Positions 16,145-23,807 of a stretch of 64,000 bases of DNA are shown here, in pieces; the first letter of the stretch is position 1; the number at the start of each line of letters is the position of its first letter. Origin of the DNA: Oscillospiraceae bacterium. GTDB lineage: Bacteria; Bacillota; Clostridia; Oscillospirales; Ruminococcaceae. The translations under genes and the position numbers were made by a program. Location of the stretch: NCBI GenBank assembly GCA_017991935.1, contig JAGOPP010000006.1, positions 1 through 64,000 of the forward strand. The letters are read 5' to 3'. Under the pieces are notes generated by a model. The model was not told where the DNA came from and searched no databases. It saw only the letters and a list, made by a program, of their open reading frames with translations.

Positions 16145-16369
16145 ATGGACTATCAATTGACCGAAAAGACGATTATTACAGAGGACGGAATTCGTGCGGA
16201 AGTATGGGGCGTCATTTTTACGGAAGCAGAAAAAGAGGTGGCCGAATTTCCCGACGTATCTCCGGATGTGGCGCTGGCGCGGCGTTTCGCGGAGCTCTGC
16301 CTAAAAAACTCCGTCAGCCAAGTCCATCTGCACGACGTGCTGGAAGATTGTCTTGCCGTCGGCGACTAA
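16145..16369 (+). CDS. Small DUF6514-like protein
   Basis: The 74-residue protein begins MDYQLTEKTIITEDG. It shows a YGI/WGV-type strand, a FPDVSPDVALARRFAELCL helix and the ending HLHDVLEDCL. This fits my memory of the small DUF6514 family of Oscillospiraceae. No catalytic motif is visible. It has its own upstream AT-rich control region with a possible Spo0A box, and no obvious partner: the next genes are convergent. Family assignment is moderate and function unknown. Confidence 0.65.
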   Translation: MDYQLTEKTIITEDGIRAEVWGVIFTEAEKEVAEFPDVSPDVALARRFAELCLKNSVSQVHLHDVLEDCLAVGD

Positions 16370-16458
16370 TGGATGATAGAGAAAAAAGCTCCTGCCGCCG
16401 GCTCCAAGGCCGCACTGCGCCGGAAAGATCCCGGGGGCGTTTCGGCCGGGCATATCGT

Positions 16459-16839
16459 TTAGACGATGTTTCGCAGGAGCGGCAGCTCGGAGTCGTAAAT
16501 ATCGCTTAACAGGATCCGGCAGCGGTCGATCTCCGCGCTCAGCTCGCCGATCTCGCCGTACTCCGCCAGCTTTTCCAGTCTCGCGACGGCGAGGGTCACT
16601 TGGTCAAGCTGCGTGTGGCGCACAATCCGGCAGAGCGTATGATGCCGTTCGATCCAGTCGTCCGCAAGAAGGGCGGCCGCCTCCGCGGTTCTTTGGAGAT
16701 CCCCCTCCTCCGCCATCGCCGACAGCTCCTCCATCTCAGCGAGCAAAATATCTTTGTTTGTTTCGAGGGTGTGTAGGCCCCAGCCGCTCATGCCGACCAT
16801 CACGGCGAGCAGGATGGTTGCCAGCGCTACTCTTCCCAT
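16459..16839 (-). CDS. DUF4363-family protein
   Basis: The likely start is the ATG at 16839, which gives 126 residues with an N-terminal membrane anchor (VALATILLAVMVGMSGWGLH). A long helical outer part ends in DIYDSELPLLRNIV, typical of DUF4363. It overlaps the end of the DUF421 gene by 13 bases, and the pair forms an operon seen in many Clostridia, where both are often associated with sporulation or membrane stress. Its role is not known. Confidence 0.82.
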   Translation of the reverse strand: MGRVALATILLAVMVGMSGWGLHTLETNKDILLAEMEELSAMAEEGDLQRTAEAAALLADDWIERHHTLCRIVRHTQLDQVTLAVARLEKLAEYGEIGELSAEIDRCRILLSDIYDSELPLLRNIV

Positions 16840-17522
16840 TTTGAAGCGGTCTCCTTTTTCACAAGATAATAGGTCTCCGACGAGTCGCAGGTCATCAAAA
16901 AGACGTCCTCCGGCCCGACGCGGTTTTCGCCGAGCACGCGGTCCAGCCATGCCCGATCAAGCCCGCAGACCTTTAACGTTTCCGGCGTGAGCACGCCGTC
17001 GCTGATTACGACCAGCGGTGGCGTGTTTTCTTGCGCCTTGGCGGGGAGGGAGAGCATCTCCGCCGTGACGGGGCGCGCGTAATATTTCGGGTAGACGGTC
17101 AGCTTGCCGTTGGTCTCCACGATCGCCCAGCCCACCTCCCGGATGTCGAAGACGCCGTTGATGCGCAGCTGGCTCATCAGGTCCTCGATGGAGAAGCGCA
17201 GCTCCCGCATCCGCTGCTGGTCGATCTTGCCGTCCCGGATGATCACCACCGGGTTTCCGGAGATGGCGATCTGCGCCTTGCTGCTCTTCATCGCGAAGGC
17301 GGAGAGCAGCACCTCGGAGCTCATCAGCGTGACGATCGGCACAATGGCGGAGAGCAGCGGGATGTCCGTGTCCTCGATGGAGATGGTCGCGATGTTGGAG
17401 ATCAGGATCGCGATGACGAACTCGGTGGGCTGCAGCTCGCCGAGCTGGCGTTTCCCCATGATGCGCAGGCAGATGATGATTAGAATATAAATAATGACGG
17501 TACGGAAAAGCACAATAAACAT
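16827..17522 (-). CDS. DUF421 (YetF-family) membrane protein
   Basis: The 231-residue protein starts behind GGAGGAG. The N-terminal half has three transmembrane helices (1-22, about 34-75). The soluble YetF part follows, with ISGNPVVIIRDGKI, LRFSIEDLMSQLRINGVFDIREVGWAIVETNGKLTV, a conserved DUF421 signature. A C-terminal extension includes VFLMTCDSSETYYLVKKE. YetF proteins are found in spore and cell membranes. The gene is read together with the overlapping DUF4363 gene. Confidence 0.9.
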   Translation of the reverse strand: MFIVLFRTVIIYILIIICLRIMGKRQLGELQPTEFVIAILISNIATISIEDTDIPLLSAIVPIVTLMSSEVLLSAFAMKSSKAQIAISGNPVVIIRDGKIDQQRMRELRFSIEDLMSQLRINGVFDIREVGWAIVETNGKLTVYPKYYARPVTAEMLSLPAKAQENTPPLVVISDGVLTPETLKVCGLDRAWLDRVLGENRVGPEDVFLMTCDSSETYYLVKKETASKWEE

Positions 17523-17650
17523 GACTGTCTCCTCCGGGATTCAAGCATTCCGTCTTAGTATGCCGCCGCGTCTCTTGTTCTATTCTTTTTGGAGCCGGAG
17601 GAAGCCCCGCTCGGGCCGCCGGCCGTCTACTATTCTTAGAAAGAGGCCGC

Positions 17651-17678
17651 TTGCCAACGCGCGGATTTGTGATATAAT
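17651..17678 (+). promoter_or_regulatory. Promoter of the signal peptidase operon
   Basis: TTGCCA (17651-17656), a 16-base spacer and TATAAT (17673-17678). Confidence 0.75.
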
Positions 17679-17727
17679 AAAAAGACTGTAGGCATCTGCC
17701 GCGGATTTTAACGCCGGAGGGACCGTT

Positions 17728-18294
17728 TTGCTGAAAAGCAGCCGTAAAAAACTCAAAAAACAGCCGGAACCGCTGCAGCCCCTGACGGCAAAGAGCTTCT
17801 TCCGGGAATGGGTGCTGCCGCTGGGGACGGAGGCGCTGGTCCTTTTTGTCCTGCTGCGGTTTGTGTTCATGATCAATTTTGTGCCGACCGCCTCCATGTG
17901 GCCCACGTTTCCGGCCCACAGCGTCCTCTTTTCCACCCGGATTTTTAATAAAGAGGACATCGAGCGCGGAGACATCCTCGTTTTCCACTCCGACGAGGCG
18001 GGCAAGGTGCTGGTCAAGCGCTGCATCGGCCTGCCGGGGGAGACCGTGACGGTCGAGCCCGACGGCAGCGTCCGCGTCGGCGACGTCGCGCTGGACGAGC
18101 CATACGTCGGCTCGGACTCCTCCTACTCCGGCGTGTTTGAGGTGCCGGAGGGGTGCTATCTCTTTTTTGGCGACAACCGGAGCGATTCGCTGGACGCGCG
18201 CTACTGGCGGGAGCCTTATATCTCCGAAGACAAGCTGATGGGCAGGGCGCTGTTCGCGCTGTGGCCGCTTGACGTCTTCGGCATCCTAAAATGA
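17728..18294 (+). CDS. lepB: Signal peptidase I, copy 1
   Basis: The TTG at 17728 is placed six bases after GGAGGG and gives 188 residues. One N-terminal transmembrane helix (about 28-50) precedes the catalytic serine in PTASMWPT (Ser56) and the general-base lysine in VKRCIGLPGE (Lys97). The GDNRSDSLDARYW box follows. It cleaves signal peptides on the outer membrane face. It is followed 13 bases later by a paralogue with the same layout. Confidence 0.95.
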   Translation: MLKSSRKKLKKQPEPLQPLTAKSFFREWVLPLGTEALVLFVLLRFVFMINFVPTASMWPTFPAHSVLFSTRIFNKEDIERGDILVFHSDEAGKVLVKRCIGLPGETVTVEPDGSVRVGDVALDEPYVGSDSSYSGVFEVPEGCYLFFGDNRSDSLDARYWREPYISEDKLMGRALFALWPLDVFGILK

Positions 18295-18307
18295 AATAGA
18301 GGGCTTT

Positions 18308-18883
18308 ATGGAAGAAAATCAGGGAGAAAGAATCGCCGAGACCAAGGCGGCCCCGGCGGAAAAAAGAGCCGCGATCAAAAAAGAGATCTTTGACTGGTGC
18401 AAGGCGCTGCTGTTTTATTGCGTGATCCCGGTGCTGCTTTTCAACTATTTTTTTATCATCGCGTATGTGCCGACCGGCTCGATGACGCCGACGGTGAAGC
18501 CGGGGAACTGGACGCTCGCCCTGCGGGTGCGGAATGCCGAAACCTCGGTCGAGCGCGGCGACGTCGTCGTGTTCTACTCGGAGGAGATGGACAAAATCCT
18601 CTTTAAACGCTGCATCGGCCTGCCGGGGGAGGAGGTCGAGGTCGAGCGGAACGGCGACGTTCTGATCGGCGGGGAGGAGCTCGACGAGGACTATGTCAGC
18701 TCCGAATCCCACGTTTCCCGCAGCTTTGAGGTGCCGGAGGGGTGCTATCTCTTCTTCGGCGACAACCGCGGCGACTCGCTCGACGCGCGCTACTGGGAGG
18801 ACCCGTATATTTCCGGGGAAAGCGTCATGGGCAAGGCGGTCTTCGTCTTTTGGCCGCTTTCCGATTTTGGGATCATTGAGTGA
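18308..18883 (+). CDS. lepB: Signal peptidase I, copy 2
   Basis: The 191-residue paralogue of the preceding gene has Ser58 in PTGSMTPT, the Lys in FKRCIGLPGE and GDNRGDSLDARYW. The cytoplasmic N-terminus is longer and rich in Glu/Ala/Lys, followed by one transmembrane helix. Both enzymes keep all active-site residues, and the C-terminal VPEGCYLFFGDNR is identical, so this is a tandem duplication that has kept function; substrate division is possible. Confidence 0.95.
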   Translation: MEENQGERIAETKAAPAEKRAAIKKEIFDWCKALLFYCVIPVLLFNYFFIIAYVPTGSMTPTVKPGNWTLALRVRNAETSVERGDVVVFYSEEMDKILFKRCIGLPGEEVEVERNGDVLIGGEELDEDYVSSESHVSRSFEVPEGCYLFFGDNRGDSLDARYWEDPYISGESVMGKAVFVFWPLSDFGIIE

Positions 18884-18897
18884 CGGAGGGATTTCCG

Positions 18898-19005
18898 ATG
18901 CATGGTGGAAAAAAGATGTTCGTGCGCGTCATAGTGGTCATCCTGATCCTCGCGATGCTGCTTCCGACGATCGCGTACGGGATCTATACTTTGCTGGCGG
19001 CATGA
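18898..19005 (+). CDS. Small single-span membrane protein, 35 aa
   Basis: ATG at 18898 has CGGAGGG upstream and the frame ends in TGA at 19003-19005. The product is a short basic N-terminus (MHGGKKMFVR) and one hydrophobic helix to the C-terminus. Its stop overlaps the mnmA start as ATGA, so mnmA is probably translated by coupling. Similar 30-40 residue membrane peptides with a VILILAMLLPTI-type helix are common but poorly described in Clostridia. It is too short for routine ORF calling. Confidence 0.75.
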   Translation: MHGGKKMFVRVIVVILILAMLLPTIAYGIYTLLAA

Positions 19006-20018
19006 GGGTCATGGTCGCGATGAGCGGCGGGGTCGACAGCGCCGTGTCCGCTCTTTTATTAAAAAATCAGGGCTTCGAGGTCGAGGGCGCGACCTTTTTG
19101 CTCAGCGGGGGCGAGGCGGGCTTCGCCGCCGTGGAGGACGCGAAAAAAGTCGCGGAGTTCCTCGGCGTCCCGCACCATGTGTTTGATTTCCGGGAGCTGT
19201 TCGCGGAGAAGGTGCTCGGCGATTTCCTCTCCGAATATGAGGAGGGGAAAACGCCGAACCCCTGCGTGCGCTGCAACCGGTACGTCAAATTCCCGGCCTT
19301 CCTCACGGAGGCGGAGAAGCTCGGCTGCGAGAAAATCGCGACCGGCCACTACGCCCGGGTCGCGGAGGGAAAGCTCTTCCGCGCCGCCGTTTTGGAGAAG
19401 GACCAGAGCTATGTGCTCTATAACCTCACGCAGGAGCTGCTGCCCCGTATCATCTTTCCGCTGGGGGAGCTTTCCAAGACCGAGGTCCGGCGAATCGCCG
19501 AGGAGGCGGGGATCCCGGTCGCGAAAAAGCCGGATTCCGAGGACATCTGCTTCATCCCGGACGGCGACACCGGCGGCTTCCTTGCCCGCTGCGGCTGCGG
19601 CTCCGAGCCCGGGGATTTCGTGGCGGGGGATGGGACCGTCCTCGGGCGGCATAAGGGCGTTGCCCATTACACGATCGGCCAGAGGAAGGGCCTCGGCCTG
19701 TCGCTGCCGGAGCCGCTGTACGTCGGCTCGATCGACCCGGAGAGCCGGAAGGTTCTGCTCGTCAAAAACGAGGAGCTGTTTGTACGGGAGCTGCTGGCCG
19801 GCGGGTTTCACTGGATCTCCGGCCACGCGCCGGAGGGGCCGCTTTCCGTGCAGTGCAAGATCCGTTATGCCCATAAGCCGGCGGAGGCCTTGGCCGAGGC
19901 GCTGCCGGACGGCGCCGTGCGCGTTACGTTTCTCGCGCCCCAGCGCGCCGTCACGAAGGGCCAGTCCGCGGTGCTCTACCGCGGGGACGAGGTGCTGGGC
20001 GGCGGCGTGATCCTCTGA
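19002..20018 (+). CDS. mnmA: tRNA-specific 2-thiouridylase MnmA
   Basis: From ATG 19002 this gives 338 residues (an alternative ATG is at 19011). The N-terminal PP-loop is VAMSGGVDSAVSALLL. Catalytic cysteines lie in TPNPCVRCNRYVKF and SEDICFIPDGD. Tail-binding motifs are EKDQSYVLYNL and HYTIGQRKGLG. The enzyme puts sulfur on U34 of tRNA Lys/Glu/Gln. No iscS-like cysteine desulfurase lies beside it. The start overlaps the 35-residue membrane peptide gene. Confidence 0.96.
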   Translation: MRVMVAMSGGVDSAVSALLLKNQGFEVEGATFLLSGGEAGFAAVEDAKKVAEFLGVPHHVFDFRELFAEKVLGDFLSEYEEGKTPNPCVRCNRYVKFPAFLTEAEKLGCEKIATGHYARVAEGKLFRAAVLEKDQSYVLYNLTQELLPRIIFPLGELSKTEVRRIAEEAGIPVAKKPDSEDICFIPDGDTGGFLARCGCGSEPGDFVAGDGTVLGRHKGVAHYTIGQRKGLGLSLPEPLYVGSIDPESRKVLLVKNEELFVRELLAGGFHWISGHAPEGPLSVQCKIRYAHKPAEALAEALPDGAVRVTFLAPQRAVTKGQSAVLYRGDEVLGGGVIL

Positions 20019-20154
20019 TTTCGGGATGGGGAAAGGCCCGCCTCCGGCGTAAACGCGGCGCTCCGATGCGCATCATACGGGAAATGGAGACCGCCGCGGC
20101 GTCCATTTGGGAATCGCCGGATTCCGCGCCATGCGGCGCGATACCGGGGGGCGC

Positions 20155-20183
20155 TTGACGGGGCCTTGTTTCTTCTGTATAAT
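20155..20183 (+). promoter_or_regulatory. Promoter of the CNNM leader transcript
   Basis: TTGACG (20155-20160), a 17-base spacer and TATAAT (20178-20183). Transcription would start near 20190 and give a leader of about 160 nt before the coding region. Confidence 0.82.
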
Positions 20184-20226
20184 TATTAAAAAAGTTGGAT
20201 CGTACCGCTGGAAAGGGTTTATTTTT

Positions 20227-20280
20227 ATGGACGACGGGGACCCCGGAGGGTGCCGAGAGGATCGGGATTTTGAGGCATGA
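20227..20280 (+). CDS. Acidic leader peptide, 17 codons
   Basis: GGAAAGGG (20210-20217) stands nine bases before ATG 20227. The frame encodes MDDGDPGGCREDRDFEA and ends in TGA at 20278-20280. Seven of 17 residues are Asp or Glu and an Asp-Pro pair comes at residues 5-6. The last two codons and the stop lie inside the 5' arm of the terminator hairpin, so translation and termination must compete. This is the layout of a translational attenuation leader. The reading is my inference; expression is unproven. Confidence 0.55.
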   Translation: MDDGDPGGCREDRDFEA

Positions 20281-20313
20281 CCTCTGCGTTTGGCGCAGGG
20301 GTGATGCTTTTTT
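20275..20313 (+). terminator. Attenuator-type terminator upstream of the CNNM gene
   Basis: Fourteen bases (20275-20288) pair with 20294-20307 with one mismatch around TTTGG, followed by TTTTTT. Competing pairings exist: AGAGG (20256-20260) or GAGG (20272-20275) can pair with CCTCT/CCTC at 20281-20285 inside the 5' arm. It lies between promoter and gene, so it must be conditional. Confidence 0.8.
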
Positions 20314-20350
20314 ACGTTTTTAAAACAAATTGGAGGCTGATTTTTCATTC

Positions 20351-21574
20351 ATGGATACGACGGCGACGATTCTGGTCATGACGGTTTTGGTGATCTTTTC
20401 CGCCTATTTTTCCGCCACGGAGACGGCGTTTACCACGGTGAGCCCGACAAAACTCAAGGTCGAGGCGGATAAGGGGAATCCCAGCGCCGCGCTCGCGCTG
20501 CGGCTTTTGGAGAGCTACGATAAGCTCCTCTCGACGGTCGTCGTCGGGAACGACCTCGTCAATATCGCTCTGACGGCGATCGCCACGGTCTTTTTCATCG
20601 AGCTGTTGGGCGATTCCGGCCCGACGGTCTCCACCATTGTGATGACGGTGGTGGTACTGCTCTTCGGCGACATCACGCCGAAGAGCCTCGCCAAGGAGTA
20701 TCCGGAAACCTATGTCAAATTCTCCGCGCCGATCATCAACTTAATTATGTTTCTCCTGACGCCGGTCAACTGGCTGTTTTCGATGTGGAAAAAATTTGTC
20801 TCAAGGCTCGTCAGCGGCACGGACCAGCGCGGAATCACCGGCGAGGAGCTGATGAACATCGTCGAGGTGGCGGCGGCGGAGGGCGGCATCGGCAGTCAAG
20901 AGAGCGAGCTGATCCGCTCCGCGCTGGAATTTAACGATCAGGACGCCGCCGATATCGCGACACCGCGCGTCGATCTGGTGGCGCTTCCGCTGAGCGCCGG
21001 GAAGGAGGAGGTCGAGAAAACCTTCCTCGAGTCCGGCTATTCGCGCCTACCGGTCTATAACGAGAGCGTCGACGACATCGTCGGCTTCGTTCATCAGATG
21101 GATATTTCTAAAATGACGGAGGGCCCGCTCCCCTTGGAGAGCATCCTCCAGCAGCCGCTCTTCGTGCCCTGCACGATGAAGATCGGCGCGCTGCTCAAGC
21201 TGCTGCAAAAGGCGAAGTGCCATATGGCCATCGTCACGGACGAATACGGCGGGACCTTCGGCGTCGTCACGATGGAGGACATCCTCGAGGAGCTGGTCGG
21301 CGAGATCTGGGACGAGCACGACGAGGTGACCGAGGATTTTGTGAAGAAAGAGGATGGCTTCCACATCTCCGGCGGCGCCGACCCGGAGGAGATGTTCGAC
21401 TACCTCGGCATGGAGGAGGAGGCGGACTCCGTCACGGTCAGCGGCTGGGTCATGGACGAGCTGGGCAAAGTCCCGGAGAAGGGCGACAGCTTCGTCCACG
21501 GCGGGATGCGCTTCACCGTCATGGAGACGGACGGCATGCGCGCCTCGGAGATCCTGATTCAAAAAGAGGAATAA
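20351..21574 (+). CDS. CNNM/CorC-family (HlyC-like) ion transporter
   Basis: Start ATG 20351 gives 407 residues; a TTG at 20330 lacks a ribosome site. The DUF21/CNNM membrane domain (about 1-180) includes [20 protein letters not shown] and [21 protein letters not shown] pair follows ([60 protein letters not shown]). The CorC/HlyC C-terminal domain is at about 330-407. Characterised bacterial relatives (CorB, MpfA) are linked to Mg2+ export. It is monocistronic behind an attenuator leader. Ion specificity is inferred. Confidence 0.93.
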   Translation: MDTTATILVMTVLVIFSAYFSATETAFTTVSPTKLKVEADKGNPSAALALRLLESYDKLLSTVVVGNDLVNIALTAIATVFFIELLGDSGPTVSTIVMTVVVLLFGDITPKSLAKEYPETYVKFSAPIINLIMFLLTPVNWLFSMWKKFVSRLVSGTDQRGITGEELMNIVEVAAAEGGIGSQESELIRSALEFNDQDAADIATPRVDLVALPLSAGKEEVEKTFLESGYSRLPVYNESVDDIVGFVHQMDISKMTEGPLPLESILQQPLFVPCTMKIGALLKLLQKAKCHMAIVTDEYGGTFGVVTMEDILEELVGEIWDEHDEVTEDFVKKEDGFHISGGADPEEMFDYLGMEEEADSVTVSGWVMDELGKVPEKGDSFVHGGMRFTVMETDGMRASEILIQKEE

Positions 21575-21612
21575 AAAACGCCGCCGTGAAGGCAAGTTCA
21601 TGGCGGCGTTTT
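21575..21612 (+). terminator. Terminator of the CNNM gene
   Basis: AAAACGCCGCC...TGAA pairs with TTCA...GGCGGCGTTTT immediately after the stop codon. The following 21613-21970 carries a GC hairpin (21823-21847) but no gene I can support. Confidence 0.88.
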
Positions 21613-21973
21613 CAATGGCAGAAACAATCATTTTGATACCCGATATCCTCGCGGGTTGTTCCGTGCGGGATGGTTTCGGCCTTGCGACTGCTTTTTCGGA
21701 AAATCATTTGGAGGAGAGCGCCCGGGGAAAGCCCCGCTTTCATGCGGGCGCAAAGCGAGTATAGGGCGGCCCGCGTCCGTGCTCACGGGCATGTTTTCCC
21801 GCTTTCCGCGCGGACACAAAGCGGGCCGGAAGGGTTCTGTCCGGCCCCGAGGCGTTTTTCCGTGTTTTTTGAGATCCGGCCCGCGCTAAGACGGAAAACG
21901 TGTGTTTCCGTGCGGCGGAGGAGATCGTCAGGGTCGGGGCATTTTTAGTATTTGACGGATCGGCAAAAAAATG

Positions 21974-22003
21974 ACGGCGGCGGAAAAAAATCTCCGCCGC
22001 CGT
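21974..22003 (-). terminator. Terminator of the ROK-like gene
   Basis: ACGGCGGCGGA pairs with TCCGCCGCCGT. Read leftwards it is followed by a run of T (A run at 21965-21971 on the plus strand). Confidence 0.85.
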
Positions 22004-22006
22004 TTT

Positions 22007-23398
22007 TTATAGGCTGGCCGCCGCGACGGATTGCCCGACCCGGCGCGACGCCTCGTCCGGCAGCGCGACGGAGAGCCGCTCCGCGACCTCTGGATATTCC
22101 CCGGCGAGCACCTCGCGCGCCTTTTCGAGCAGAATGTCGCCGCCCTCCCCGGAGACCACGCGCCCCATCAGCAGCACGGATTCGCACCCGTAAAGATCGT
22201 AGTAGTAGGCGAGGGAATGCCCGAGGCAGGCGCCGATGGACGCGAAGATTCGCCGCGCCCCGTCGTTTCCCTCGGCGAGCAGGCGCTGCGCCTCGCAAAG
22301 CTTTTCCGCGGGGGAGAGGGTCTCCTCCAGCCGGACCCCCGCGGCCGGCGCGAGCCGGATGACGGCCTCTTGGCTGAAATAGCGGGAGCCGCACCCGAAA
22401 TCCCCGCTCCACTCGTCGGGGCCGTTTTGCGGGTTCGCGTCGACCGGCACGGACGCGAGCTCGCTGAGCCAGCCGGTGATCCCGCCCTCTCGGTCGATGT
22501 AACCGGCGGCCTCGCTCGTGCCCATCGTGACGCCGAGGATGTTGTTTTTTCTAAGGCTCATGGCGCCCGCCAAAGCGGACACGTCCCCGTCGTTGCAGAC
22601 CGCGAGCGGGACGTCCCCGATCTCCCTCACGGCCCGGGGGTAGATGTCCCGCACCTTGCTCTCAAAGAGCTCCTCCGGCACGCTGCGAAACAGGGAGGCG
22701 TAGACCGTACGGTTATCCAGATAGACCCCGGCGGAGGAAATTCCGACGGCGTCGACCCGGGGCATCTTGGAGGCGGCCGTCTTCAGCGCCCCGACGATAC
22801 CGCGAAAATGGTAGTCCGGGTCCGGATTCTCCTTCGGGTTCCACGCGACCTCCTCCGAATAGACGGGCCTGCCGTCGATGACGGCGGAGACCTTCCGGTC
22901 GGAGCCGCCGGCGTCAAACCCGATCCTGCATCCGGAAAAATGCCCGCCGATGGGCAGGGAGACGCGTCTTTCCTCCGGCAGCGTCTCGCAGGGGACCACC
23001 TCAAACGGCTGCCCGTAGATCTTCGCCATGAAATCCGCGTCGAAGGCGCGCGGGCCGCCTTCTGCGTAGGCGGCTTTGAGATAGCCGCAGACGTCCCCGC
23101 CGCCGCGGACGAGGACCCGGCAGCCGCCCTTCGTCCAGAGCAGGGATTTTAGCAGGCGGTCGATATAAAAATGATCCGCCGCGGCGGAATCTGGCATACC
23201 GATCAGCTTTGTTTCCAAGCGGGCGACCTGCCCGTCCGGGCGCGGCAGGGCGATCCCGACCGGGAGGGAGGCCTTTTCCAGATAGGCTTGGTTAAACTTT
23301 CGGATCGGCATAAAATTGGGTTCCAGCGCCGAAACATCGTTTCCCCCGAACCCGATTCCATAGAGCTGCAAAGGCGCCACCTTCTTCATCAGAGACAT
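22007..23398 (-). CDS. ROK-family sugar kinase-like protein
   Basis: The probable start at 23398 gives 463 residues, longer than a normal ROK kinase (~300). About 150 N-terminal residues of unknown fold precede the actin-like ATPase part: RIGFDAGGSDRKVSAVIDG (phosphate-1 loop), VDAVGISSAGVYLDNRTV, LAVCNDGDVSALAG with the catalytic-Asp-like D, and GVTMGTSEAAGYID. The substrate is unknown; hexose or an amino sugar would fit. The start is uncertain because no clear ribosome site is seen. It stands alone with its own terminator. Confidence 0.75.
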   Translation of the reverse strand: MSLMKKVAPLQLYGIGFGGNDVSALEPNFMPIRKFNQAYLEKASLPVGIALPRPDGQVARLETKLIGMPDSAAADHFYIDRLLKSLLWTKGGCRVLVRGGGDVCGYLKAAYAEGGPRAFDADFMAKIYGQPFEVVPCETLPEERRVSLPIGGHFSGCRIGFDAGGSDRKVSAVIDGRPVYSEEVAWNPKENPDPDYHFRGIVGALKTAASKMPRVDAVGISSAGVYLDNRTVYASLFRSVPEELFESKVRDIYPRAVREIGDVPLAVCNDGDVSALAGAMSLRKNNILGVTMGTSEAAGYIDREGGITGWLSELASVPVDANPQNGPDEWSGDFGCGSRYFSQEAVIRLAPAAGVRLEETLSPAEKLCEAQRLLAEGNDGARRIFASIGACLGHSLAYYYDLYGCESVLLMGRVVSGEGGDILLEKAREVLAGEYPEVAERLSVALPDEASRRVGQSVAAASL

Positions 23399-23612
23399 TT
23401 TCACGTTAAACGGAAACCGGCTCCATGATACCATGTCTGTGGAAAAGATTCAACGGATCCGGCGGGAAAGGAGGCCGAAAAAGGGCGGTTTTTGCCGCGG
23501 CGCGGCGGGCTTTCGGCGGCCGCGCCCGCGCGGAGCTTTCGGCGGCGGGGCGGTTTCGGGGGTTCGGCTCTCCCGAAGGCCGGAGAAATGTATATTTATA
23601 AATTTAAAAGAT

Positions 23613-23648
23613 CGGCCCCGCCCGGAGATCGGGTAGGGCCGTTTTTTT
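23613..23648 (+). terminator. Terminator-like hairpin in a gene-free stretch
   Basis: CGGCCC (23613-23618) pairs with GGGCCG (23636-23641), with an inner CCCG/CGGG stem and a seven-T tract. No plus-strand gene ends just before it. The rest of 23399-23807 shows no supported gene; a GCCGGGGCCGC segment occurs twice (near 23664 and 23789). Confidence 0.5.
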
Positions 23649-23807
23649 ATGCGGTATAGGTTTTGCCGGGGCCGCGTCCGATGAAAACGGGTTTCGCGCG
23701 CTGGCAAGCGAAGGCCCATAAGCGTAAATTCCGCGCGGGAAACCTGCGCCGGCGCGTGCTCAAACCCGATGGCACGCGTCCAAAAACCTTGCCGGGGCCG
23801 CACCTTT

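Noticed and set aside
20184..20330. M-box, yybP-ykoY, fluoride or SAM riboswitch
   Set aside because: None of the conserved core segments of these classes could be found; the region is better described by a leader ORF plus terminator.
23433..23636. 67-codon frame MSVEKIQRIRRERRPKKG in the gap before sigG
   Set aside because: Arg/Gly-rich composition from GC-rich sequence, no ribosome site and no resemblance to any protein family known to me.
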